Shown here piece after piece: positions 47,784 to 58,042 of a stretch of DNA of 64,000 nucleotides. Location: positions 1,364,001 to 1,428,000 of the forward strand of contig JAGTXZ010000018.1 of the NCBI GenBank assembly GCA_018398575.1. The letters run 5' to 3'. The position numbers and the translations under genes are program-made. Under the pieces are notes generated by a model. It was not told the DNA's origin, did not search any database, and saw nothing but the letters and a program-made list of their open reading frames with translations. Position 1 is the stretch's first letter; each line of letters begins with the position of its first letter. The stretch is from Ampelomyces quisqualis. Taxonomy: Eukaryota > Ascomycota > Dothideomycetes > Pleosporales > Phaeosphaeriaceae.

Positions 47784-47832
47784 ATCTCAAATCTACACGG
47801 TGTTGCAACAGTGTACCAAACAAGCCCCAACA

Positions 47833-49179
47833 CTACACCAATGGACAAGCAGCATCAACAGTAACTGGTGGTAGCAGTCCCATGCCAGCCATTTCTTGCG
47901 CAGACTCAAACGCAGCCTCAAGAGTATCAACAAAGCCTGTCCAACCCTGTCGTCGCGCTTTGTTCATACTTACCGTGACTGCGATGAAGAAAAAAATGTC
48001 CAAAAGCCCAAAATTTTCTTTGATAACGTCCGCTTCAAATGGGTTGCTTGTAATAGCACCTCCCGAAGCATCCATTATCTCCCTCCAAGCATCTTTGTTG
48101 CACTGCTGTTGCGCCCAATCCAACACCTTGTAGCTACACCTGCTGGTCAGGGGCGGGCCGTAGCCCAGTGGAGAATCCTTGCCTCCCTTCAATTCTTTCG
48201 TCTCAAACTTGGCTGGATCCGCCGAGGGCCCAACCGCGCCTTTGTCGTTGCCATACCAGCGGGCCAGTTCCTTGAAGATGCGTTCAAACGTCATCGAGTT
48301 GGAGTCGACTGAATTGTAGGCCTGGTTCTCGCAGCCGTCGTGCAGCACAGCCCACTCACTGAGATATCCAGTCAAGCGTGCGGTTGACAACGGGGTTGAA
48401 CCGTGCCACGTCGCCCAGTCTCCAGGGAAGTAGAGCGGCTCTTTCTTGTGCGTTTGCACTGCGGCAAAGACGCACAGCAGATACAGTCCACTCATCTGCG
48501 CATTGAGAGCGGAACCCATCACACCAAAAGGACGTATGACGTTCCATGACGTCTGTGCGTGACGTTTGCAGTAATCCATGAGGCTGTCTTCTTGTGGATA
48601 GTAGAAGTTGGGAATCAAATGCCGTGGCTGGGGATCAGATTCGACACATGGTTGCGGGACACGGCCGAAATGCACGCCATAGTTCTTACCGCCCGTCTGT
48701 AGGAGAATTCGCTTCGGCGTAACTTTTGCAATCTCCAAAGCCTCGAGGAATGAGGAGAACAATTTACTGTTGACATCCAGTAATTTGTCTGCGTTTGACC
48801 AAACAGCCTCATGCTCCTCAGTCTTGGGTTGCAGATAGGCGTAGAAGAACACAAACGTGTCAACCTCTTGAATCGCACTCAGAGACTTTGCAATGTCCTG
48901 AGGCTTGCCAGAGAAGTCTATGGACAAATGCTGGACACGTGCCTGCTGCTCAGTCGACAGCAGGTCCATCAACTCTTTCTTCGGTGGACTTCGCGAGATG
49001 GCGTATATCTTCGTCCATCTGTTGGGTGAATCCAACAAGCTGCGAATAGTGTTCCATCCGGAGATCCCAGTGGCACCAGGCACAATCGCCGTCAGACCTT
49101 TGGCGCTCGGATAGGTTGGTAGGTTGCGGTAGACGCCCAAGTGGCGAACCGTGAAACTCTCGTTGCTCTGGTAAACCAT
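47833..49179 (-). CDS. PRISE-type short-chain reductase (NAD(P)-dependent)
   Basis: 448 aa, one exon. The frame is open further upstream to a TTG at 49299, but the first ATG is at 49179 with a good context (ATC ATG G), so the extra 40 residues are excluded. The Rossmann nucleotide motif GATGISG is at residues 35-41. The catalytic region carries GGKNYGVHFG (Lys165) and NFYYPQED (191-198), which match the Lys and Tyr motifs of progesterone-5-beta-reductase/iridoid-synthase-like (PRISE) SDRs rather than the classical YxxxK. Such enzymes reduce enones or related substrates; the substrate here is unknown. It is divergent from the aldo-keto reductase at 50307, so the two may share control. No transit or signal peptide is evident. 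Confidence 0.9.
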   Translation of the reverse strand: MVYQSNESFTVRHLGVYRNLPTYPSAKGLTAIVPGATGISGWNTIRSLLDSPNRWTKIYAISRSPPKKELMDLLSTEQQARVQHLSIDFSGKPQDIAKSLSAIQEVDTFVFFYAYLQPKTEEHEAVWSNADKLLDVNSKLFSSFLEALEIAKVTPKRILLQTGGKNYGVHFGRVPQPCVESDPQPRHLIPNFYYPQEDSLMDYCKRHAQTSWNVIRPFGVMGSALNAQMSGLYLLCVFAAVQTHKKEPLYFPGDWATWHGSTPLSTARLTGYLSEWAVLHDGCENQAYNSVDSNSMTFERIFKELARWYGNDKGAVGPSADPAKFETKELKGGKDSPLGYGPPLTSRCSYKVLDWAQQQCNKDAWREIMDASGGAITSNPFEADVIKENFGLLDIFFFIAVTVSMNKARRQGWTGFVDTLEAAFESAQEMAGMGLLPPVTVDAACPLV

Positions 49180-50306
49180 GATGGCTAAAATTCGTCGTGC
49201 CCGAGATGATGAGTGGGGGAATGCAAAGTTGCGCGATTGTCCTGTTGAACAACGGGGGAGAATTTGGAAGGACTTATACTTCTTGACGGGACACCTCAAA
49301 GTCGGCGTCTTCCTAGAACAGTGCTAGGTATGCGACTCATCCAGCTACATACATGACGTCATGAAGCCCCAGTCTAATGACTTTAATCGCTCCCCATCTA
49401 GAGTGGAGTGCACTGGGAATGTGTGTCGAATATCCGAAGTTGATCCGATTCAAAGTGGGCGTCCACAAAATGCTGCTTGCAACCATGGTCCACCGCATCG
49501 CTGATGAAGAAAGTTTGGCGAACCCATAGGCTTCGCTTTACCTATACCGCTTCAAGTGGTAACGCTACAGCTTGTGTGATTTCTTAGACATTTTCAATGC
49601 ATTAAATGCAGCTGCTTAGACTTGCAAACACAATCCGCTAGTCTCCGGGGAGGGGGGGACGGGTGAACCGCAATGCATAGAGTGCAATTATTTGCTCGCT
49701 CAACGACTCGATATCTGCTGTCATCGAATGGACTTGTTGTTTTGGATGTTCCCGAGCGATGCCCAGTTTGCTGACTGCAAGAATTTGTCTTCTTTGCCAA
49801 TATGTGCTGCTTCTCGCTAGTTCGCACTTCCCAAGACCGCTAGACGCTCACTGGAGAGCATGGATCGTCTCTTCTAAAGACGCTGGTATCCTGTCACGAA
49901 GGTCGCGTATCCCACAGGTAAAGACCTCGCGGGTGATGCTGGTCGTGACGTTGAGAGTAGGGGGGCGGACAGCATCGAGAAAGATTACGAGTTGACCATT
50001 ATGAAGCAAGAATCAATACTCTGCAGGTGGTAAGTCGAAGGTAATTCTTCCGGATCCGGGCTACCGGTGGATAATTTGTTTTGAATATTGTGCGTAATGC
50101 CGGTGGTAGTGCTGAAGAGTACTTAGTGGAGGGGCTGGTGGGGCACAGCGGCTGCTGATGTCACCAATGATGATTGATCCTTAAAGGTACCCTTCCATGT
50201 TTTTCACACGACAAACAATCCTTCAACTTAACGGCCTGAGGATTGCTTCTTCTCTGTCTACGACTCTACACGTACACAATATCAAAAAAGTCGCCAAGTT
50301 GCAACC
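49180..50306. promoter_or_regulatory. Shared upstream region of the divergent SDR and aldo-keto reductase genes
   Basis: 1.1 kb between two divergent starts. It contains a palindromic CRE/ATF-type site TGACGTCA at 49354-49361 and a G-run (GGGGAGGGGGGGACGGG) near 49647-49663. No convincing ORF; short frames on both strands look incidental. Confidence 0.55.
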
Positions 50307-51404
50307 ATGTCTCTCGGCAGAAAAGTTACTTTGAACACCGGCGCTTCCATTCCGTGAGTGGCGCAATCCCGCATATGCGCGTCGCGATAGATTGCTAACC
50401 CCAGCTGCGTAGTCAACTGGGATTTGGAACGTGGCAATCGGAGCCCGGTCAGGTTAAGGCCGCCGTCTTGGAAGCGCTCAAGGCTGGTTACCGTCATCTG
50501 GATCTCGCCAAGGTCTATGGCAACCAGAAAGAGATCGCCGAAGCCCTGAAGGAGGCGTTTGGTGGAGGTGTCTCTGGCCTCAAGCGTGAAGATGTCTTCA
50601 TCACCTCGAAGCTCTGGAACTCGCAGCATCGCCCCAAGGATGTACCTGCAGCGCTTGACGACTGCTTGGGTGAGCTTGGTCTCGATTACCTAGACTTGTA
50701 CCTCGTTCATTTCCCTGTTGCTTTCGACGAGAGCAGCGACCCAAACAGCAAGCTCTTTCCTCTGAAGGAAAACGGCGATGTCAAGATGCTCGATGATGTC
50801 TCCATTGTGGACACATGGAAGGCCATGACACAGCTGCCCAAGGAGAAGGCGCGCGCTGTCGGCGTCTCCAACCATACCAAGGAGCATCTGCAAGCCCTCA
50901 TTGACGGTACTGGTGTCACACCCGCCGCAAACCAGATCGAGCGCCACCCACGTTTACTTCAACCCGAGCTCATCAGGTACTGCAAGGAGAAGAACATCCA
51001 CATCACCGAATACTCCGTGAGCAGCCTCTCTGCGTCAACCTTAGCTTGCACTAACAGGACGACAGGCATTCGGCAACAACATGTTTGATGTGCCTCTGCT
51101 AGTTCAGCATAACACTGTCAAGGAGGTCGCGAAGGCCAACAGCGCCACACCCGCACAAGTCATTCTCGCTTGGGCTCAGGTCGGCGGACACAGTGTGATC
51201 CCTAAGTCGGTCACCGCATCGCGCATCCACGAAAACTTCAAGGAGATTGAGCTGTCCAACGAGGATTTCGAGAAGATCGAGGCCATTGGTAAGAAGGAGC
51301 CGCGTCGCTTCAACATCCCGTACGTTGCCAACAAGCCGTGCTGGCCTGTCAACATCTTCAACGAGCCGGAAGAGAAGGAGGCGCCTCACAAGGTTATTGT
51401 TTAA
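50307..51404 (+). CDS. Aldo-keto reductase, three exons
   Basis: Exons 50307-50353, 50413-51016 and 51066-51404 give 329 aa. Introns are 59 bp (GTGAGT...TAG, branch GCTAAC) and 49 bp (GTGAGC...CAG, branch CTAAC), and the joins restore ASIPQLGFGTW and TEYSAFGNN. It is a (beta/alpha)8 NADPH-dependent oxidoreductase with the AKR tetrad: Asp46 and Tyr51 in GYRHLDLAKVYGN, Lys82 in ITSKLWN, His115 in LYLVHFP. NQIERHP and VIPKS(V) of the cofactor site are also present. The length is usual for the family. Substrate not predictable. The divergent neighbour is another reductase, so a small reductive module is possible (inference). Nothing suggests damage. Confidence 0.93.
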
Positions 51405-52085
51405 GCTGCGTAATGCGATTGGGCGCTAGACTAGCTTAGACCGATAGACGTTGAACAAGATCATAGAGCAGTGAGCAGTATACAGGACATGTCTAGAGCA
51501 ATAGATACTACACGCCGTACTTTCGTGGTGTGGTGTCGATAAAGAAAGCCAACAAACGAGCGGTTTATCTCAAGTATGACACGATGTCTGGTTCCGGGTT
51601 CCGAAGCACCACCCACTCTGGTCTCGCTTCAGTTACTGCCCACGCATGCTGCCGAGCCTTCCCGATAGCACAGTGTTCGACGAAGCCGCTCACTTCCACC
51701 TGCTGAAAAGCATACTCAGTTCGGAAGTTCGATCAAGAACTTTGGGAGTCACGTGCGACACTCAACGTTGGGCGAGACCAATAGAACCTGCGTAGCGATT
51801 TGAAAAGTGGACCATCCAATCGTCTTTTGTGGCAAATACACGTGACTCTCTACTATCCGGGCACTTGTGTGACATCGTACTCGACATACCGGCTGCGTCT
51901 CGCATATTTCATCGCTCTCTTCCCAATTGTTCATGCAGCAACATTGCGGCTACTAGCGTCTGGCGAAGCAGAAGTGCATGCGGTAGCTGGAAGGGCAGGT
52001 TGCGCATCTGAATTTCGCAACAAGACTTCACGGCTGCGGCTAGCCTCGCATAGTCGCATCTATTTTGGACGACTCCTGCTCTCAA
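51405..52085. other. Intergenic region between convergent genes
   Basis: About 680 bp between the aldo-keto reductase stop and the lamB-like stop. Two CACGTG E-boxes (about 51751 and 51840) are present. Small ORFs on both strands lack support. Confidence 0.4.
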
Positions 52086-53532
52086 CTACTTCCGTTTCAG
52101 GAAATGGCTGTCGTTAAACTGATCCACGATCTCACACGCAGCTTTCACAATATCCACAGCGCCGGGTGAATCTGAGTGACAGCAGAGCGAGACCTCATAA
52201 TCACCAATCGGGAGTTGTAGCTCCTCGCCAGTGACTGCTGTGACCATGGCGTATCGACTTGACTTCGAATATGCTTCTTGGTCTCGTCCGGATGCCATGG
52301 TCTGTCGTTGTCAGCCAGCTTCGGTCTGTCAAGTCTGACAACACCTACTTCTTCTTCCGATCAATGACCAACGTGTTGTCGCTGTTGTACTTGACGTCGC
52401 TGTATAGCTCTGCCACGAAGGGCAGACCCATCTCCTTGGCGACTTCTTCGTGGAGCGTGCCTGCAAGTCCAAATACAGTGGTACCCTTGGGTACCCCCGC
52501 ATAGACTGCCCGACAAACGTCCTTGTCGCGGTACATCATCCCATACAATACGCCATGCGGTTTTACATGGTGCAGTGGCACATGCTCGGCGTCGAGAAAC
52601 GCTTTCAGCGCCCCAACTTGATATCGTACGGCAGCCGTGAGCTCTTCGGGCGACATCTTGATCTCGCGACGTCCGAAGCCTTGGATATCGGGTAGGCCCG
52701 GGTGAGCGCCAACAGCGATTTTGTGCTTCTTGCATGCGAGGACTGTCTGGTGCATGATCAAAGGGTCACTGTAGCAGCCACACTGCGGTACAAACGCGGT
52801 GTTAAATACCCCGCGTGGAATCGTGTAAAAAAACCCCGCAGAATTCCCCTCAGAAACACCGCAAAGTTGTCTATATTTACACAGTCCAGGTAAATTTACA
52901 CAGTACATATACACTATTTTTGACTTTGTTATTTCTCCTCTGTTTAATATACATTTATAGAGTACTTCTCTTCTTTTTACTTCTCTTGTGTCTCTCTTTA
53001 TACTTTACCTCTCTAAAAGACGCCTGTACAGACGCAAGACGATATACGCCTAGGTCAAAATCTAGGGTTTAGTAGGTTTAAAACAGAGAGAGAGAGAAAA
53101 GGTAGAAAATTAGTAGAGATAGACAGGAGTTAAAAATAAGCGAGAAAAAGTCTTAGCAGTAAACACTAAAATCTTACATATAACGCAAAAAAAAATTATA
53201 CTAATAAAAGTAGCAGGTAAAAATACACTACCCTAGTGTAAAAAACACCGCAGCTGTGTAAATATCCCCTACGTGCGGTGTTAAAGAGTGAATTTACACG
53301 ATACTGCAGTGTATATTAACACCGCGCTGGGTATTTAACACCGCATTTGTACCCTAGTGCCAGCGGAGGTTTAGTATGGTGAAGATGAAGCATACCCACC
53401 ATGGAATCCACAGGCGATGTTCGCATGATCGATGAGCGGTATCAATTCATCATCAGGGCCACATTTGAAGTTCCCATAGCCTTCGCCCAGGTCCACGTTG
53501 ATCTTGACAGGGTGTTTGATGGCGGGCATCAT
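52086..53532 (-). pseudogene. lamB: LamB/YcsF-family (lactam utilisation / 5-oxoprolinase A) gene, frameshifted
   Basis: Exons 53396-53532, 52349-52768 and 52086-52301. Exon 1 has INVDLGEGYGNFKCGPDDE and ANIACGFH; exon 2 starts GDPLIMHQTV and has GAHPGLPDIQGFGRR and HHVKPHG; exon 3 has PWHPDETKKHIRSQVD and then, in another frame, MVTAVTGEELQLP and CCHSDSPGAVDIVKA. The frame changes near 52250, equal to a 1-nt deletion or 2-nt insertion, so the full protein cannot be made unless this is a sequence error. The first intron is 627 bp because a MITE lies in it; the second is 47 bp. The family acts with a biotin/AHS partner on lactams or 5-oxoproline. The head-to-head lamA-like gene 282 bp away supports this. 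ATG at 53532 chosen; a second ATG follows directly. Confidence 0.85.
52787..53353. mobile_element. 567-bp MITE in intron 1 of the lamB-like gene
   Basis: The ends are inverted: GGTACAAACGCGGTGTTAAA on the left and, on the opposite strand from the right, GGTACAAATGCGGTGTTAAA. The octamer AACACCGC (or its complement) recurs several times near both ends, as subterminal transposase-binding motifs do. The interior is AT-rich and non-coding, with a purine/pyrimidine-rich stretch. No convincing TSD (flanks cactgc and ctagtg). Intron donor GTATGC and acceptor CTACAG lie outside it, so splicing could remain possible. Confidence 0.85.
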
Positions 53533-53814
53533 GTAGTTTGGGTAGCCTATGTGGGATGCGTGTAGTAGCGTCTGCTACACAGCAGCCGAACACCTCGCAT
53601 AGTCTACGACACCCCCACTTTACCACGCCCGCGGCGACGTCGATTACATGGAGTCGATGAAGGCCATGGCCAATTGCCGGGCGAGCGCAGCGGGGTCATA
53701 TCGAGATAGGGCAGTCGGCGGATGCGGACGGGAATTTCTACGAGTGTTTACTCTCTCAGGTCTCTCTGCGGACTGATTGCAAGGTGGCACACTGCTTCGT
53801 TCTTCTAGGCGACG
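53533..53814. promoter_or_regulatory. Divergent lamA/lamB promoter
   Basis: 282 bp between the two start codons. Contains CCAAT (in GGCCAATTGCC near 53669) and an AGATAG GATA-like site near 53705, elements common in nitrogen-regulated fungal promoters. In Aspergillus nidulans, to my knowledge, lamA and lamB are likewise divergent and controlled by omega-amino-acid (AmdR) and nitrogen signals; an AmdR site was not identified here. Confidence 0.55.
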
Positions 53815-56800
53815 ATGAAGAAGTTGAAGACCTTGCTGATTGCCAACAGGGGCGAGATCGCGGTGCGTGCTCGCTACATCGGACGGTTCACTATCGATAA
53901 GAGCTGACATCATCTACTCCAGGTTCGCATCTGTAGAACAGCGAAGACGCTCAACATCAAAACCATCGCCATCTATTCGGAAGCTGATGCCGCATCGCAG
54001 CATGTTCGCGATTCTGACGAGGCAGTACTCTTGCCGGGGACCCATGCGGCAGCTTACACAGACGAGGAAGCGATCTTGCAGATAGCGACCGAAAAGCAGG
54101 TGGACGCAATCATTCCCGGCTATGGATTCCTCTCTGAGAATGCGCACTTTGTGCGACTGGTCAACAATGCTGGGATCACGTGGGTTGGTCCTTCAACCGA
54201 GTCAATCGAGGCATTTGGCATCAAGCACACCGCGCGAGCCCTAGCCGAGAAGGCCAATGTTCCAATCGTACCAGGCACAAAGGGTCTCGTCGAGAATGAG
54301 GACGCAGCGACGAGAGAAGCGGAGCGTATTGGCTACCCTGTGATGCTCAAAGCTACTAGCGGGGGTGGCGGTATGGGTCTCGTTACCTGCAACAAAGTCG
54401 AAGAAGTGCGCGAAGGATTCCGAATGGTCCAGTCGAGAGGAAAAACCTTGTTCAAGAATCCGGGAGTGTTCATTGAGGCTTTCTACCCCGCTAGCCACCA
54501 TGTCGAGGTTCAAATCTTTGGCAACGGGCAAGGCCAAGCAATTCACTTTGGTGTGCGCGAATGCTCCATTCAACGTCGACATCAGAAGGTCATTGAGGAA
54601 TGTCCAAGTCCATTCGTGGAGAAGCACATCGAGCTTCGTGCGCAGTTGTGCGACGCCGCTGTTCGCTTGGCCGAATCCATCAAGTATGGGTCCGCTGGTA
54701 CTATTGAGTACCTGGTTGACGACAAGTGCGGTGACTTCTTCTTCCTCGAAATGAACACAAGATTACAAGTCGAGCATGGCATAACGGAACTTTGCTATGG
54801 CGTGGACTTGGTAGAACTTATGCTAAACCAAGCAGACGCACAACTACAAGGCGTAGGCGGGCTGGATGGTACGACTCTTAAACAGATGCAGCCGGCAAAG
54901 CCTTCAGGATTTGCCATCGAAGCCCGTGTGTACGCAGAAAATCCATTGGGAGATTTCGTACCCTCTCCCGGCTTGCTTCAGAAGGTGGAGTGGAAAGATG
55001 TGCCCGGTAGTCGCATCGACACTTGGATATTCACCGGATCTCGAATCACTCCAAACTATGACCCCTTGATACCAAAGGCCATGGTTCATTCGAAGTCTCG
55101 CAAAGAGGCGATTGCAGGGATGCGCAACCTGCTCACGGCATCTTCGGTTTGCGGACCACCAACGAGCCTCGAGTTTCTCGCTGGATTAGCTGATGATTCG
55201 CGTTTTACATAGGGGAATACCATGACCAGCTTTCTACAGAGCTTCAGATATGCGCCCCGTGCGATCGACGTCATATCGGCCGCCGGCGGGCGCCTATACT
55301 TTGATACACGATCTACCGGGAAGACCTACAGTTGGCAAGGGCATACCACATTCCGGACCCATGGATCCCATGGCATTTCAGATTGCGAATCTCCTCGTAG
55401 GCAACAATCGCGGTACAGAGGCGCTGGAGATTACTCTGAGTGGACCTGAACTCCGATTCGTCACTCCAGTTGTTGTAGCCTTGTGCGGTGCCGAAATGGA
55501 GGCAACTGTGGATGGTAAGGACTTGCCAATGTGGACCAGTATCAGAATCGAAGCCGGTTCGCGGCTCAAGATCGGGAAGACTATGGGCGGAGGATGTCGC
55601 TCATATCTCGCTGTTCATGGTGGATTTCGTTCGGTGGCATCTTACTTCGGTTCCAAGTCCACGTCTCCACTGGTTGCGATTGGTGGGTGCCAAGGTCGTG
55701 CCCTCGCACCTGGCGACCTGCTACCTATCTCAAGACTCGTTCCCGAGAACTTCGCGCCCGTATCTCTACCAGGTCACCTCCGACTAAAGTACAAATCAGA
55801 CTGGGAGATTTGTGCTATGGTCGGCCCGCACGACCAGGGCTACTTCGCACCTGAGTTCATCAAGACTATTTACGACACGAAGTGGAAGGTTTCGCACAAC
55901 GCATCACGTAGCGGTATTCGCCTCGTAGGCCCAGTGCCGAAGTGGGCTCGCAAGGACGGCGGCGAGGGAGGCGCTCATCCAAGCAATCTCATCGAGTATG
56001 GGTACCCGCTCTGTACGCTGAATTGGACTGGGGACGACCCGTGCATCTTTCCGGTCGACTGCCCTAACTTTGGTAGCTTTACCAGCAGCACAACGGTGAT
56101 CAATGCTGATTGGTGGAATCTTGGGCAATTGAAAGCAGGCAATACTTTGAAGTATGTTCGAGTCGGTCTTGAGGATGCGCTGAAGAAGAGGAAGAGAAAT
56201 GATGACTTTCTCGACTTCATTGAGAAAGCTATTACAGCTGAAGACGGATTCAATGGCATAAAGAGTTTCCAGAACTGCGGCGTCAGTTTTCATGAGTGCA
56301 ACATTGGCAAGGCCGTGATATGGGAGAAGGAAGCAGATGCAACGACGCCCATAGTCCGCTATCGTGAAGGGGGCGATGACTACATCCTCATCGAATATGG
56401 CAATGAGTCATTTGATCTCAATCGCCGATGTCGGGTCACCGCACTGGAAAACGATCTCAACTCAAGCCCCACTCCTGTTGCCATCAAATAGAATTTATAC
56501 AATACCGTTGGATGCTGCACCACTCTACTGGTCTACTACAATGGTGCCAAGCTTCCACGAGCAGATCTGATCGAGCATCTCCAGCGCATCGAGTCGAAGC
56601 TTGGAGACCTGCGCACCACAAAGGTCCCCACTCGCATTTTCAAATTACCAATATCGTTCGAGTCAAAACTTCAATATGAGGCGACGCATTGGTACATGAC
56701 GAATCAACGGTTGCACGCACCATATCCTCCCGATAACTTAGCCTTTGTCGCGAAAAACAACGCCTTGACGCCCAACAGCTCAAAGACATATATCTGAACG

Positions 56801-57644
56801 GCCAATTCATGGCAGTCGTCGTTGGCTTCTTCTGTGGCAACACAGTTTCCTTACCCGTAGATCCTCGACAACGACTTTCCGCACCAAAGATGAACCCAAG
56901 TCGTGTCTTCACGCCAGAAGGCACTGTTGGTTGGGCGGGAAGCTGCATGTCAATCTACCCCGTAGACTCACCGGGCGGCTACTAAATGACTCGACGCACA
57001 GTGCCATGCTGGGACTACTATTCGTACAAGCCTGGCTTCGATGACCATCCTTGCATTTTTCGTGACTTCGACATACTTGCGTCCCATCAAATCAGCGAGC
57101 TGGAGCTGGATGTTTTGCTGGGCAAATTCAGGGCAGGAAAATTTGACTGGGAGTATGAGGAAATTGAGTTCGATATGGCTGAGCATGATAAGCTACTGGT
57201 TGATATGAGCGAGGTCAAAACTATCCGAGCCAAACAGGCCGCCGCACAAGATGAGATGACAAAGGCTAAGAAGGAGAGCTTAGGGCGCTGGTGTAAGGAG
57301 AAGACAGAAAGCCAGGTTGACGAGTGCACGGTGGAGAAACTGCTTGAAGATCAGAACGTGTTCAGCATTGATACGCCAGTCGATGCGAACGTGTGGAAGG
57401 TCGATGTTGATGAAGGTGACGTGGCAGGAGAAGGGACAGTAGTAAGCGGTGCAAGCTGACCTTTCCGTTTGTAGATGCTAACGCTACTAAGATTATCCTA
57501 CTCGAAGCAATGAAGCTCGAGATCGCAGTCAAGGCACTCGAATTAGCTTCAAAGGGTGGCAAATTGAGAATCAAGAAGATACTCGTAAAGCCAGGCGATA
57601 CTGTGACTGCGGGCAGTCACTCAACGTTACTACGGCGGAGCTAA
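53815..57644 (+). pseudogene. lamA: LamA-like biotin carboxylase / AHS2-AHS1 / biotinyl fusion, broken
   Basis: Exon 1 53815-53862 (MKKLKTLLIANRGEIA), intron 53863-53922, long exon to 57441, intron 57442-57491, last exon to 57644. Domains: biotin carboxylase (ATP-grasp loop TSGGGGMG, EMNTRLQVEH), AHS2/KipA-like (GAYTLIHDLPGR, GIPHSGPMDP), AHS1/KipI-like (LGDLRTTKVPTR, NGQFMAVVVGFF, PGGY-MTRRTVP), and a biotinyl domain with EAMKLE (Lys codon 57513-57515). It lacks the amidase of urea amidolyase. Stops at 55210, 56489 and 56983 are TAG, TAG and TAA, each a Gln codon changed CpA to TpA. Frameshifts lie near 55285 and 56765. Reading through these is needed to follow the family, so this copy should not make the full enzyme. 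The intact role would be ATP- and biotin-dependent lactam or urea-type carboxylation/hydrolysis with LamB. Confidence 0.88.
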
Positions 57645-58042
57645 TATGCATCGATGAGGAGATTATAGAAACGACTCCCCTTGGCCTTCATTTCATCTTA
57701 TCATGAAAGCGTGTTGTGGAAATTGGTGCAGTGCAGAGGCGAAGCAGCTATCTCCTGTAAGCAGCCGATTCATCGCCGGGCACGTTGCCCTCTTGCGTAG
57801 AGAGTGAGACAATTGGAAGTCCTGAAACGCATGACATTCACTGATTGCCGAAATCTGGGTTCCTATGAGCTAGCGGGTGCCAAGCGTCCCCAGATACCAG
57901 TACCCACTACCGTCATCATGTGTGAACGGCGCTCGGCGCAAGCAAGGCCCGCGCATCTGCCATCGCTCCGGGAGCGCCTCTTCACACGGGCGCGTACCTA
58001 GGCATCTACCGAGCATCACGTGTAGGTATTGTCAGATTACCT
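57645..58042. other. Intergenic region upstream of the Mrs2-like gene
   Basis: About 400 bp, no gene. Presumed lamA 3' region and promoter of the magnesium channel gene. Confidence 0.5.

Noticed and set aside
48356..49252. Several ORFs overlapping the SDR gene on both strands
   Set aside because: Shadow frames of the conserved 448-aa SDR.
49180..49299. N-terminal extension of the SDR (488 aa)
   Set aside because: It would begin with TTG; the first ATG with good context is at 49179.
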